From Cristatella mucedo (Eukaryota > Bryozoa > Phylactolaemata > Cristatellidae), in assembly GCA_009760855.2 (NCBI GenBank), contig WPIO01000068.1, positions 1,880,501 through 1,944,500 on the forward strand: DNA of 64,000 nucleotides. The letters run 5' to 3'. A program made the position numbers and the translations under genes. The notes below the pieces were generated by a model that had not been told where the DNA came from, searched no databases, and saw only the letters and a program-made list of their open reading frames with translations. The first letter of the stretch is position 1. The number at the start of each line of letters is the position of its first letter. Shown here in pieces: positions 35,899-45,544 of this stretch.

Positions 35899-38659
35899 CA
35901 TTTATATAGCGTCCCAAGAGAACCTAATCTCTATTCAGGCGCTTCACATATGCCTCGGGGCTCGAGCCCACGACCTCAGTCAGACCTTGGTCGGGGCGAG
36001 CACCTTAACCGCTAGACCAAACCAGCTCGGCACTGAAGTATGGGGTACCTTATAGCTCTGTGCTTAGTCTATGTCTCTTTGCCGTTTATACTTTCTCTGT
36101 TGCCAATATGATCGGCAGTCTAATTTCAAGCCCACATAGAAGACTGCAAACTTTAAGCTACATAACATTGCTGAAATTTGGGCTTGCTTAGACAGGGATA
36201 CTACATCCAAATTGGTCCTTGCATGTATAACAACCCATCCACCTTCTGCAACTCACTGTGCACGCTTACAATTGGAGCAAAACTCGGCAGCTAGGCCTGT
36301 CTGTCGCGGACAGTTGCCACATCACACCTTCTTGCCGACCTGCACTGGCTCTCCCAATCAAGCAGCAGATTAACTTGAAGGTTTTGTCTTTCACTTTTGG
36401 GTTTCTTCATTCTCTGGTTCTAGCCTACCTATCAGAACAGAACCATTCCCCAACCAGGCTATGCATCGTGCCACCCGCTTTTCTGAATTAAATCCTTTAG
36501 CTACACCACCCCATACGAGTCTCAAATTCTTTGGAGACCGTGCCTTTTGCGAGCATGCTCCCAGAGCCTAGAAGCCACTCCCGATTGACGTCACGATATC
36601 CCCTGACTTGACGAAATTTTAAAGAAGCTAAAAGGCATCTGTGACAGCGTTTGGTCTGGTCCCTGTGATTTGTCCATTCTGTGCTTATGCATGCTGACAC
36701 TGTGCATGCTGCCACTAACCACATTTATATGTTGATACTGTACATGTTCTAACCACGTTTTCCTTGATGACCTTGTGCATGTTACCACTAGCAGTTTGAC
36801 CATACTTCTTTTACAGCGCATGTTAAGTGCATAGAAAGAGATTAGATTTTCTGAGGGTACTATACAAATGCCAAGAGGCCAATGCCCTGGCCATTTGACT
36901 GTTCGTGACAGCCTAGCTAAAAGTGCAGTTAGCGTTCGTGTGCCCACCTCTGCATGCAGCGCTGCAGAGTTCAGACTTCGATGGATTGGTCTGGTCGCAT
37001 GTGTCAGGAAGGGCGGAGAGCTTTGTCGAGGTGCAGAATGATTACTGTAAATAGTAGACTCATTCTAAGTCTGAACGTATATCTGTGCACACTCCTGCAG
37101 CTATACTGCTGCTGCTGGCGACTCGTAGTTGGGAACAGTGTTGCCAAGTGACCTCTCATTGACTCTTTCGGAAGCTGGTAGGCAGGGGGGGCGGGGAAAG
37201 GTGCACATCCTGCAGCAGTGCATCCCTCTTGGTTAAAATTCGATGCTAAGCATTTGCATCACCCGACTGCTCGTGTGCAGATGTATGCTATGCATGTATG
37301 TCTGTGCGGTGCGCCTGGCCGTCCCGAGAGCGTGTTTGTCGCCGTTGCTCGAAGCTGCTGTCGAATTTGTTCGTTGTCGATTGGTTGCTCTGTTGAACCT
37401 GCTGCTGCTGCTTCTGCCACCTTCATGCCTAGTTTCGCGCATGATCCATCACGTGCTTCGTTTCGTTACAGACGATGGAATGGCGGAGCCAGCCACGATC
37501 TGCCGTTCAAACTTCAAGGTTTGTGCTGCTTCGGCGCCGTGTGAGACTATGATGTCAGCGTCTAACCGCCAGCTTAATTTTTTCAAACAGCTTGTCGGCA
37601 AGCAGCTGGAGTTGAATGATCACTCGTCAGAGCAGGAATGCTAAGCCTGTAGTCGGAATCAAGAATGATGAGCTTTCAATCAGCAGAGAAGTGACCGCCA
37701 GATTAAAAAAAAAATATTCGGTATTAAGAGTGCGTACTTGTGCCAAAACATGCCCTCAGGCCTCTACAGGCTTTCCTAAATCTTGGCTGCCTGGATGGGT
37801 CCTTATATCCGAGAAATTCAGCAGCCTGTCCTCTTTGCGAAAGGAGCTTAGGCGGCATCCGGTTGAACAGTGGATGAAAGCCAGAATCCTTGCTGTCATC
37901 TCTATCATCATCTGCCTCGAACAGCTTTGCTCATTCACATCTCGCTTAGCTGCTGTGCATCCACCAGGCCTCCTGTGGATCAATCAACAAAATCCATCTC
38001 GTCCTTCTCTCAGAACAACTATTAACCGATCCTTCCTTTCATTCGTACGTTTAAAGCCAGTGGGCAACAGATGCTTTTTGCTCTGCATGTCTCAAACTGT
38101 GTCACTTCCAGAATTATTGCACAACCAAGATATTTTCTCTCGATCTCCCGATTCTGGCACTTACAGTATTTTACCGTGTGTAAGCCCCCTAAATTTTAGA
38201 ACCAATTTTGTGGATTTTTTTTTTATTCAGTAGCTGAATGAACTGAACATTATCAAGACTCATAATAATCAACACACGTTACTAGCACTATCCTCTGCAT
38301 CAGGAATGGTGATGGCACTCTCTCTCTCTCTCTCGTCTTCCTTGTTCATATTCTTGAAATCTGGTGGAAACTCAGTTATCATCACTTTAGCACAATATTA
38401 AAGCCCACTTTATCTGACCCCAAGTTTTGGGGAAAAGGGGGCAAATACACGGTAAAATACGGTCCATTCCTTCTATGCTATTCTTCACAGCTGCTTTCGT
38501 GCTGCTCACTTGATCGTCTGTTCTTATTCGGCTACGATTCCATTTCTTTGTTACTTGTGATGAAAGCTGTTGGCTACCGATTGCATGCCGAAAGCTGTTT
38601 AGGCTCAGATTTAGGAAACTCGTCAGCTTAACGTCCTCTTAGTCCTGACTTAGTGGAGT

Positions 38660-38743
<84 letters not shown>

Positions 38744-40472
38744 GAGAAGAGAGACAGAGAAGAGAGACAGAGAGAAGAGAGACAGAGAGGGAGAGAAAAT
38801 CAGTAGCATGCCCGAGACCCTGCACAGCGTGCCTGCAGCAAGTCCTTAAATCATAAATCAGTAGAAGAAATTAATCTTCAGATTGGCGGTTAACACAACA
38901 GCACTTTTGCACTGCTGTTTGTGCATCATCACCTGCCAGCTTCTCGACGTTTTTCTTTTCTTGTGCCGGGTGCCAGTTTTTCCAAAGCGTCCTTAGTCGG
39001 TTGCTTAGCTGGTTGCTGTGAGATGCGACAGCTAGGCAGACCAACCACTTCCCACTGCCTACCCGAGCTTGTGCCGGCTGTTGGTGAGCCGATGCAGTGT
39101 GTGCTTCCAGCTGGCCACGTTACCTATTCGGACTCGCACCTCTCCTTAGATAGATCCACTGGATGTCCACCGGATTATCCAACCGATCTCTTGCCCTTCC
39201 ATGTTTTAGATGCATTGCTTCTCTGGCTGGCTAGGTTATTAGTCGACCGCTGATCCAACCAATCCTCAATGGTATCCCCGACTGAAAGAAACAAAACCTT
39301 GTAGCTGACCCTGGCATGCTTGGAGGTCGCATTCCGCGTTTTGGCTTGTGCGCATTCTCGCAACTGGTGGCCTTTGCTGGTTTTTATGTGTAATCAAACC
39401 TGCCTGTGCACACACTAATGCACTCACTATATACAGTACAGACTATAGTTTTGAGTGTCGAGATCGGGACAGGTATTAACCAGTTGAAGTACTCAGTGAT
39501 GTCAAATTTAGAGGTCACTTCCCAAGTCTAGAATGCAGCAGATGTTAGACCAGGTTTACTTGCATAAAGGGAGACTTGTTTATCCCATGACACATTATCT
39601 CGTCGTAGCATTCTGGTCTCCATTAATGGACAGTCTCTGAATGCTGCTTTTCCCCCCACTGGTGCACTGACGATCGTGCTGTACCATCGCTGTACCACTT
39701 TTCTGTTTCTCGTCGTTACTAACGAGGAGTGGGCCACCGTGTGTTGCGCATCTTTCGAGCTTCCGAGCTGGCGCCGCGCGCGCTCTCTCTGATCGGTTGA
39801 GACGGCAGCAGCAGCAGCAGCTGTCCCCAACGTTTCTTCTTGCTCGCAGTACATGTACTGGACGATGGCGCAGCAGCTGGCTCACCACACGGTCGGCGGC
39901 TGCAACGTTCGCCCCGGAGATCTGCTGGCTTCCGGTACCATCAGCGGCCCGGTGGGTAGCCGATCGCTCAATGGGATCAGTGCTGTGCTATTGCTACCGC
40001 CGCTGCTGCTTTCCCACCCCCTGCATCGTGGCCGCCGCCGCCTCCGCGAGACTGCATTGGGCGTGGCACTGGCGAGCGCTCTTGACACAGCCGCCACCTC
40101 GCCGCCTCATCGCTGCAGACACGTGACTCGTTTGGGTGCATGCTGGAGCTCTCCTGGCGAGGCGCTCAGCCGATCGCTCTAGCCGAGGGCAAGGAGCGGC
40201 GCTACCTGCAGGACGGCGATGACGTCATCATTACCGGTGAGTGCGCTCGCTTAGCTAAGCCAGCCAGCGAGTCCCTTTCTGTCGTGTCTCGCTTCGCTCG
40301 CTCGGCCTTTCGTCGCCGCTGCCGGGCTGCGCTTCGCAGATCCGACTGCTCGTCGTGATGCGACTGGTGATCGTCGCTGTCAACGTTCCATGCAGGCTAC
40401 TGTCAAGACGATGGCTACCGCGTTGGCTTCGGCACGTGCACGGGTAAAGTCTTGCCGGCCGTGCAGCTGTGA
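19660..40472 (+). CDS. FAH: Fumarylacetoacetase, complete gene
   Basis: The product hydrolyses 4-fumarylacetoacetate to fumarate and acetoacetate, the last step of tyrosine breakdown, in the cytosol. Twelve coding exons: 19660-19740, 21815-21925, 26884-27005, 28265-28314, 28545-28733, 29748-29903, 30048-30178, 33040-33115, 37472-37518, 39850-39951, 40119-40236, 40396-40472. All borders are GT-AG and phases agree, giving 1260 nt (419 aa, the same length as human). The N-terminal SH3-like domain is followed by the beta-roll hydrolase domain. Residues I know to matter in mammalian FAH are kept: Asp126, His133, Arg142, Tyr159, Glu199, Glu201, then Asp234, Lys254 and Thr351, shifted by one because of an extra residue near 217-223. 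Introns 2, 7 and 8 are swollen by LINEs. No defect seen. Confidence 0.95.
20230..20675 (+). mobile_element. Composite LINE A element, tails at both outer ends
   Basis: 20230-20305 is an antisense LINE A 3' tail beginning with AAT repeats. It joins at about 20305 to sense sequence (ACCGTGCATGTAGTTCGTAT..) that continues through the LINE end (FRTAYSGSL) and 3' UTR to (ATT)n at 20656-20672. The junction differs from that at 11553. It lies in FAH intron 1. Confidence 0.72.
20680..20775 (-). mobile_element. SINE2 partial
   Basis: Contains the antisense B-box region (AGCTCGAGCCCACGACCTGG) and an altered head. Decayed, next to the LINE A tail. Confidence 0.5.
21038..21120 (-). mobile_element. LINE A 3' tail
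   Basis: CTACTACTACTACAATA followed by the antisense terminal block (TAGCGCCCTCAGAGAACTCA). 21120-21600, to its right, is unrecognised intron DNA. Confidence 0.6.
21815..21925 (+). CDS. FAH: FAH exon 2
   Basis: Residues 28-64, with [20 protein letters not shown] and the GPLM..HQHVLDE end, from the N-terminal domain. Confidence 0.94.
22140..23395 (+). mobile_element. LINE B with reverse-transcriptase remnant
   Basis: The longest lineage B copy. It contains [13 protein letters not shown], the RT motif [16 protein letters not shown], and [10 protein letters not shown] in place of the catalytic F/YADD; the changed residue suggests a dead copy. The C-terminal [13 protein letters not shown] and a 3' end GGAGATACATTACATAG follow. 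Stops and frameshifts are present. Inserted in FAH intron 2 in the sense direction. Confidence 0.85.
23880..25960 (-). mobile_element. LINE A with decayed ORF, SINE1 inside
   Basis: Reading the minus strand, the tail (AAT)n at 23875-23885 is followed by the 3' UTR, the C-terminal segment ([20 protein letters not shown]), the segment after the RT catalytic motif ([14 protein letters not shown]), and upstream RT sequence to about 25960. Many stops. A plus-strand SINE1 (24955-25134) splits the RT region just at the catalytic motif. It occupies much of FAH intron 2. Confidence 0.85.
24955..25134 (+). mobile_element. SINE1 inserted in LINE A
   Basis: A-box-like TAGCTAAAGTGG, exact B box GGTTCGAATCC at about 25019-25029, body GATTCTTTATCGCCGC and GTGATAGCCGTAAAGG, end TGTTAAATCAGCTGG plus a T run. 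LINE A sequence continues on both sides. Confidence 0.85.
26014..26043. repeat. Perfect hairpin, 12-bp arms
   Basis: Arms 26014-26025 and 26032-26043 pair exactly. CACGTGAAACGC carries an E-box CACGTG, and two more TTTCACGTG-like copies follow to 26064. Confidence 0.75.
26044..26883. other. Rest of FAH intron 2
   Basis: GC-richer DNA with no recognised gene. It holds CTG repeats at 26592-26607 and an 11-base G run at 26621-26631. Confidence 0.5.
26884..27005 (+). CDS. FAH: FAH exon 3
   Basis: Residues 65-104, starting [20 protein letters not shown]; the last two bases begin Arg105. The acceptor is TTTGCAG. Confidence 0.93.
27006..28264 (+). other. FAH intron 3
   Basis: 1.26 kb. It carries an antisense LINE A tail (27668-27760) directly followed by an antisense LINE C-terminal relic (27775-28020). 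27010-27660 shows nothing recognised. Confidence 0.6.
27668..28020 (-). mobile_element. LINE A 3' tail plus LINE coding relic
   Basis: 27668-27760 has nine AAT units and the antisense terminal block. From 27775 the minus strand encodes a decayed C-terminal segment with [13 protein letters not shown], related to LINE B's [12 protein letters not shown]. Confidence 0.65.
28265..28314 (+). CDS. FAH: FAH exon 4 (50 nt)
   Basis: Residues 106-121, [16 protein letters not shown], with split codons at both ends (Arg105, Gly122). Confidence 0.92.
28545..28733 (+). CDS. FAH: FAH exon 5, active-site exon
   Basis: Residues 123-184. [16 protein letters not shown] carries Asp126 (metal ligand) and His133 (general base). 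Arg142, Tyr159 in PVGYHGR and the [13 protein letters not shown] block follow. Confidence 0.95.
29248..29328. repeat. (GA)n microsatellite
   Basis: About 80 bases of pure GA in FAH intron 5. Confidence 0.95.
29748..29903 (+). CDS. FAH: FAH exon 6, metal-binding exon
   Basis: Residues 186-236. [18 protein letters not shown] carries Glu199 and Glu201; [12 protein letters not shown] ends with Asp234, the counterpart of mammalian Asp233. One residue is inserted in the 216-224 loop compared with human FAH. Confidence 0.95.
30048..30178 (+). CDS. FAH: FAH exon 7
   Basis: Residues 238-280, starting [20 protein letters not shown] with Gln241, Tyr245 and Lys254 of the substrate/metal site, and ending VLPNPAQ. 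Confidence 0.95.
30622..30785 (+). mobile_element. SINE1
   Basis: B box GGTTCGACTCC (exact consensus) at about 30682-30692. The body GCGATCCTTTATCGCC and GTGATAGCCGTA lacks part of the GCAAGC spacer. Ends TGTTAAATCAGCC plus a T run. Confidence 0.85.
31080..32870 (-). mobile_element. LINE A, best-preserved copy
   Basis: Reading the minus strand from 32870, the RT includes [60 protein letters not shown], the catalytic [10 protein letters not shown], and the tail region ([31 protein letters not shown]). The frame is broken at about 32260-32290, 31700 and 31600. The 3' UTR (31105-31340) ends in (AAT)n at 31081-31104. No endonuclease domain is present, so it is 5' truncated. L2/CR1-type affinity is inferred from the RT and C-terminal motifs. 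Confidence 0.88.
32878..33012. repeat. Degenerate (CTG)n tract next to FAH exon 8
   Basis: CTG/CTGCTG words are scattered over about 130 bases, ending 27 bases before the exon 8 border. They form part of the acceptor region. Confidence 0.75.
33040..33115 (+). CDS. FAH: FAH exon 8
   Basis: Residues 281-305, [20 protein letters not shown] then EVALK. Confidence 0.94.
33116..34552 (+). other. FAH intron 8, 5' part
   Basis: No gene recognised. It holds CTGC-rich patches (33180-33212, 33975-33993) and a run of 19 C at 33820-33838. Confidence 0.5.
34553..34735 (-). mobile_element. SINE1
   Basis: Antisense copy: TTAGCTGATTTAAGAG, CTTGCAGTTGGCAATAAAGGATCG, then a decayed B box. It lies directly beside a LINE A tail. 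Confidence 0.75.
34737..34865 (-). mobile_element. LINE A 3' tail
   Basis: (AAT)5, then the antisense terminal block and GAGTAATATCATACTTGATA. Confidence 0.8.
35515..36875 (+). mobile_element. LINE A split by a SINE2/(TA)n insertion
   Basis: 35515-35690 encodes decayed RT ([18 protein letters not shown]..). It breaks at GAGGAACCACT and resumes at about 36031 with CACTGAAGTATGGGGTACCT, continuing through C-terminal and 3' UTR sequence to 36875. The short repeat CACT at both junctions may be a target-site duplication. No clear ATT tail. Confidence 0.75.
35690..36030 (-). mobile_element. SINE2 with expanded (TA)n/(TATATAAA)n tail
   Basis: The antisense SINE2 head is at 35893-36030 (CTCGAGCCCACGACCTCAG, CCTTAACCGCTAGACCAAAC). 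Its 3' side is about 200 bases of TA with interspersed AAATATATA units (35697-35894), the longest TA tract here. Confidence 0.85.
37472..37518 (+). CDS. FAH: FAH exon 9 (47 nt)
   Basis: Residues 307-321, [15 protein letters not shown]; the first two bases complete Asp306. The acceptor is GTTACAG, the donor GTTTGT. Confidence 0.92.
37790..38655 (+). mobile_element. Decayed LINE B-related C-terminal copy
   Basis: Follows the lineage B order with heavy divergence: [14 protein letters not shown], the LKPVGNRCF segment, ATTATTGCACAACCAAGATA (compare QFLRND), and the GAAAGCTGTTGGCTACCGATTGCATGCC 3' UTR. Ends at the (GA)n tract. Confidence 0.6.
38658..38790. repeat. (GA)n grading into (GAGACAGA)n
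   Basis: About 80 bases of pure GA, then degenerate GAGACAGAGAAGA units. Confidence 0.95.
38791..39849 (+). other. FAH intron 9, 3' part
   Basis: No gene or repeat family recognised. A CAG run (39807-39822) lies just before exon 10. Confidence 0.5.
39850..39951 (+). CDS. FAH: FAH exon 10
   Basis: Residues 322-355, [20 protein letters not shown] then [14 protein letters not shown], with Thr351 (mammalian Thr350). Confidence 0.95.
40119..40236 (+). CDS. FAH: FAH exon 11
   Basis: Residues 356-394, with [20 protein letters not shown] and [12 protein letters not shown] spanning into exon 12. Confidence 0.95.
40396..40472 (+). CDS. FAH: FAH exon 12 (last)
   Basis: Residues 396-419, [20 protein letters not shown] then AVQL and TGA (40470-40472). 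The C-terminus is one residue shorter than human, offsetting the inserted residue. Confidence 0.95.
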
Positions 40473-41051
40473 ATGCCGTACCCACCCGCGTGACGGCTGT
40501 CTCGGCGGATTGATTGGCTACTGCATTCCCGCGACGACTCACGGTGTACCGGTGGTTGGCTGCACTTCAACACGGCTCCGGATCGAACAAAGCCGTATAT
40601 TTTTATGCACTTTTATGTCCTGAAACACAGCTTGTGTCGTAGCTTAACTGGTCTTCCTGGTACAATATAAGTCTTGTCTGACTCTTATCGTCCTGCTCAA
40701 CGTTTTTATTAATGTAGCATGTATACGAGGAGCCAAGTGTTAGGCTATTATTTTTTCCCCACACAATTTTTCTTTCCTCCGATCGCCGAGCTCTCACCAA
40801 CCAACGCTTAGCATACAGCGAACCCTTCTTCTACCTCTCCCGCCAAGCAGAGCAAGGGGGTTGGTGCGGGCCTATGCACATGCTGGCGACGCACAAACGA
40901 CGACCGCTCGTACACGCACACTGCCCCCGGATTTTTAGCCTGGGCGAGGGGAACAAGGAACAACGCTTCCACTTCGCGACCCAGATCGTGGAAGTAGCAA
41001 TGCCCCTGGCAGGCAATCCCTTTATGGACCCATGCAAATGAAAGCCAATGA

Positions 41052-41057
41052 AATAAA
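41052..41057 (+). terminator. FAH: Candidate FAH poly(A) signal
   Basis: AATAAA 580 bases after the FAH stop, the first canonical hexamer downstream. Confidence 0.5.
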
Positions 41058-41203
41058 AGGCCAAAGAAAGCCACCGAAGCCTTTCTGCTGCCAGGTTAAG
41101 TTTAATCATTCGATCTATTCTGGATGTATCGGGCCATACAAGAGGCTTCGCCGATGTAAATGTTCCTCAACCGGATTCATGCAGCTAGGCTGCTGACAAC
41201 GCC

Positions 41204-41335
41204 GAGCTGGTTTGGCCCAGTGGTTGAGGTGCTCGCCCGACCAAGGTCTGGCCGAGGTCGTGGGCTCGAGCCCCGTGGCATATGTGAAGAGATTAAGTTA
41301 AGGGTGCTATATTAATGAATTATATATAATATATA
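41204..41335 (+). mobile_element. SINE2
   Basis: GAGCTGGTTTGGCCCAGTGG head, GGGCTCGAGCCCC B-box region, GCATATGTGAAGAGATTAAG, and end AATGAATTATATATAA. Confidence 0.85.
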
Positions 41336-41549
41336 ATTACATACCCATACTAGGGGGGGCGGGGTTACCAGCACTAGCAAGGCATGACATAGTCACGCCC
41401 TCCAGAGTTGAGCTCAGGCCTCACGACACTTGAGACTAATAGTGACCTTTACAAACTCATGATTTCGATGCTGTGCCCATTACTAGGGCCGCCTAGCTGA
41501 GAAGCTTGCCCTACTGGCGGAGAGGGGTTCTTTTTAAGGTTATCTAATA

Positions 41550-41745
41550 ACGAAAATAGTAATAGTGATAATACATTTGTTATAGCGCCCTCAGAGAACT
41601 CAAATCTCTTTCTAGGCACTTTACATTTGCTGTGAAGGAGGCGTGATTGAATGGTTAGCGGTAGTATGCTCAATGCACATGAAGCATAACATGGTTAGAG
41701 GTGACATGCACATGGTCAGCATGCTAATGAGAGCAACGAATGCTG
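41550..41745 (-). mobile_element. LINE A 3' end
   Basis: Antisense terminal block then the 3' UTR (GGTTAGAGGTGACATGCACA, GTCAGCATGC). The tail is degenerate. Confidence 0.75.
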
Positions 41746-42504
41746 TGGTCGACGTGGCAGCAGGAAGCTGCGAACCATGTTAAGTGTGCATTCGCCCTTG
41801 TCAGACCGAGAGGGAAAGCTGCCAAACCCTGAGTCTGCCGGTGACTGTGCCGTGTCGATCAGCAGAAGGAGCCCTAACCCTAAGACCAGCCAACATGCGG
41901 CTCCCTCTTCGGACCGAGTCCGGCTGAATAATGGCTCTAAGCGATCGCTACGTCGATCAAGTGCCCAGCTGGTCATGGCCCTACTCGGCTGCTAGAGACG
42001 TTGTTGCTAAGCGTCCTGTACACCGGATCTCCTCGGTCCAGCCTCCTCCTTGTAGGATCCTTCGGAGGCTTTTTGGAGGACTGTGCATCTGATTCTTGCC
42101 GGCAAGTGTGTTCACCGAACTGAGAGGCAAACGTCTGGCTTCGATGGTGCATTAGGCAGAAAAGCAAAAGCCGGCGAACCGCTTATTGCTTGGTACCAGT
42201 CATCGATGCCCATCAGCAGTGCAGGCATGCAGCTTGCTGCCACGGCAAAGCGTTAGCGGGCGGCTGGGTGGTAGTGACTGGCGGTTTTGTAGCTGAGGCC
42301 ACTTCGCACGGCAGCTGATGATCTATACCATCCACTCTATGCTAAAAAGCTACCGGTAATTGTTAAAGTAACTGGTTAAAAAAGTAAGGTTAAAGTAAAG
42401 TTAAAAGTAGTAAAAGTAATGTCACACTAACTGGTCAACCAAGTTCCCCGACGCAGTGTCGTGCACTTGCCGCGCCCCGTCTCAAGATCTTAGGGTGCAC
42501 ACTG

Positions 42505-42625
42505 CACCAACTTCCGCGACTCGCATCCGCAGGTCACGGATTCGAGCGCCACAGCAGCGGGCGATTCCTTATTGCCCGCTTACTTGTTGCAAGCGCGAGC
42601 GGAGTAATCGACTCTAAGGCGCCTC
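42505..42625 (+). mobile_element. SINE1 partial
   Basis: B-box-like GGATTCGAGCGCC, then GGGCGATTCCTTATTGCC and GTTGCAAGC. Head and tail are decayed. Confidence 0.5.
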
Positions 42626-43319
42626 CTCCGCCGTACGAACGAGCCCTCCTCTGCCGCTGACCTAGCTAGCTACCCCTTTTTTACGACTTCCGGGCGGATG
42701 TGCCAGGCGTCCGCTGAAAAGCTAACGCCAGGTCGAACGAACCGATCGCCGTATGTACTACGTGTGGAGCTGCGAAGCGCTACCGCTGCCGAACGGTGCC
42801 AAGCGGGGACGGCATCCCCCCTCGGCGATCTGCGTACCGCCGCCGCTTCAGGCTCAGACCACCAGCCCAACCTTGGCGGTTACCTTTCGCGGTAACCTGC
42901 ATGGACGTGCGCATGGACGACCAGCCGCTCCGCGCGCCTCTCGCTCGAAATAAAATTGTCGGTCGACCTTGCCGGCGCCGCCGCCAGTACGCGGTGAAGT
43001 TGGCTGGCCGCGTAGACCACCTGTACTGCGGCGGTGCCCCGGACGTTCTTAAATCCTTTTGAACACAAAAAGCAGCAGTGGAATCCGAAGCCCACGATCG
43101 CTGCCGGCGAATTAGGGGACGCGGCTGCCAGACTTGTCTCCAAAATGCTACGACGCATGTCGCATTGCCCCGTTCGTGGAGGATCGACTGTTCCTATCGA
43201 AAACTCTTGTCTGTCTGTCTTGTCTCTAAGGGAGGTCCTTCGAGTGGCCGCCGATTGTATCGTAGTCGATTGTATGCAGGCTCGTATGTCGGCTGTATGT
43301 AGGCAGGTGAACCGCTGTT

Positions 43320-43420
43320 AGGAGCATCGCCGAGAGGGGCCAGTGCACAACCTGCTGGTGAACAGATGGCGGATTCACTATCTGGGTCGGCCGGCTCACA
43401 GTTGCGATCCTCCTGTGATG
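43320..43420 (+). repeat. Dispersed repeat, copy 1
   Basis: Shares ordered blocks with the minus strand of 52180-52312: GGAGCATC..CGAGAGGGGCC, CTGGTGAACAGATGG, GGATTCAC and GGGTCGGCC. Both read through as a similar peptide (LVNRW.IH..GRP.HS). Confidence 0.5.
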
Positions 43421-44124
43421 AATCGTCGGGGTCGACCAGGGGACAGCAGGAGAGCCGAGTCGAGGAGAAGAGTCGATTGGGAGAAGGTGGGGCGAAGGGA
43501 GCCGTGCAGCCTTCGGCTCAGTGCGTCGTCGTGCAATAAACTGTTGGCGCCGTTGTTCGTCGGCCGGCTCTCTGCCGTGCGAACCAAACAGCATGTATAA
43601 CCTGGGAGCAGATTTAGCGAGCGTTCTCTCGTCGTCATCGACTCTCGTGACCAATTCGGAGTGCAGCTTCTAGCTTGCGACCGAAACCGGCGTTTATGGC
43701 GCCCCTGTCCCGGGATGTTCGGCGAAGCAGCGGTAAAGAGGCGGAGTCACAAAGTGGGCAACGAGAAACCCTGGCGATGCTCAAGCAAGAGCAGTTTTAA
43801 GGGGGTTAAACGAAAAACTTGTTCTCGCGCGAGCTCTCTCTACTAAAGCCGCCGCCGCCACCGTCTACTTTTCCGAGTTCTGCTCATCGCTTCCCTTCGA
43901 GGCGTCACGAAGCAGCCGCAGCGGCCGCCGCCGCTGAACCTCCTGGTGGCGCAAAAGACGGCGACGCTATGACGCATCTCTCACGCCCGAAGCACCGAGC
44001 GGAGCGAGCGGAGCGAGAGGGCAGCAAAAATGGCGTCGTTTGTTCGTGCAGCAACGTCAGATCTGCTATGGGCACAAGTGCTCGCATCAAGCTGTTCAAC
44101 CTGGCCGCCAGCGTATGTTTATAT

Positions 44125-44310
44125 TTAGGTTAAGCACATTTTTTGTTGTCTTTTTAGCTTACGCTATTTAGCTTAAGGTTTCGGGTTTAGTATTCAATGG
44201 TTGAATGCTTTGGGGTTTACGGCTTATGGTTTACTGGTTAGACTTTATTTTGGGTTTTGCGTCTTTTGAGTTAACATTTTAGGTCTTAGGGTTTAGGGTT
44301 AGTATTTAGG
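44125..44310. repeat. T/G-rich block with telomere-like words
   Basis: Strand-biased sequence with repeated TTTAGGG, GGGTTTAGGGTTA and similar words, most regular at 44275-44310. Degenerate, not a true telomeric array. Confidence 0.55.
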
Positions 44311-45282
44311 TATTAGAGAAACTCTGAAGTGGAATACATATAACTAAAAATGTTTATTTAACGTAAATGTAAACATGTACCCGCGCTGGGTTCGGTTGGG
44401 TAGGGCAAGACGGCTCATATGTGATTCTAGCGGGGGTGTTGCCGGCAGGGCCGGGGTCTGACCAATGGGCATGGCCGGATGTGCGGTGATGAAAGGTCAC
44501 CGGGGCTCTTGGGCTACGGAAGTTTCGGGAGTAAGTTGAGCTTTTGGACGATCCCGGTCTCGCCGAGTTATGCAACTGGATGGGTGCAGGCGTGCTCCGG
44601 CGACGCGGCCGCGCACGCAAGGCGACGAGTACCCAAGGCCCGAGCGGAGCCGGATAGAACGCTCATTGTTACGGCTTGTGTATTACGCGTTTCCCCTGCA
44701 GTGTTTGTGGCCCCCCCTGTGAGCTGGCGTCTTTCGGCGGAAGCTCTCGACTGTGGTAGACGTCGACCCCAACTACCCACGCAGTTAATCAGCTAGCCAG
44801 GGTCTTCTTTGACGGTGTACGCTTGTGCTGTTGGGATGGATTCGGTACAACGGAGGGACTTCCGGAGCCGACTGAGCAACCGATACGTTTGTTCGCGTTT
44901 GCAGCGTCACCTGGCGCCCTCTATAGTTAACTTTGCGTAGGATCCTCCCTGTGGACTCGTGTAGTCCCCCTTTGTGTAGCGCGTGAGTGTACATTATATA
45001 AAGTGTTGTGTACCCGGTCGGTCACCCTTGAACTACTGCTGCTGGAGGCCCAAGGCGTTGCGCCCAAGAGCAGGGGGGGGCGTCCAAGCGGGAATAGGCC
45101 AGCACCAGGGGAACTCGGCAACAAACACGCTGGCGACCAAGCCGAATAGCCACAGCATATTTGACGCGGTATAAACAAACGATGCCGCATTAGCTGAGCT
45201 GAGCGCGTCTGAATTAAGAGGAGCGGTGGAAGAGGAGTGAGCAGCTTGAGAGCGTGAGCGATGGAGGTCGTGAAAGGCAAGC

Positions 45283-45431
45283 ACCTTACACCCCCCCTGG
45301 GCCAAGCCTTACACCGCCCTGGGCCAAGCCTTACACCCCCTGGGCCAAGCCTTACACCACCCCTGGACCAAGCCTTACACCCCCTGGGCCAAGCCAGGGC
45401 ATGAGACATTGACGAGGCATGAGACATTGAC
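45283..45431. repeat. Minisatellite, about 22-26-bp unit
   Basis: Five units built on CCTGGGCCAAGCCTTACACC with variable C runs (45283-45395). Then a 17-18-base unit containing GGCATGAGACATTGAC occurs twice (45398-45431). Confidence 0.85.
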
Positions 45432-45544
45432 ATGATATATCGAATACTGAGGGCCACAACTATCTAACTCCAGGCGTATTTGCCCATTCATCGAGCAACA
45501 ACAGCAAGTCCCCATAGTGCAGCTACTGAGCCGAATGGGTAGCA

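Larger units (their letters stand above)
41746..45280. other. FAH-LEA intergenic, left part
   Basis: No spliced gene recognised. Contents: a partial SINE1 (42505-42625), one copy of a dispersed repeat (43320-43420), a GC-rich block (43820-44060), a T/G-rich block with TTTAGGG words (44125-44310), and otherwise unplaced DNA with short chance reading frames. Confidence 0.45.
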
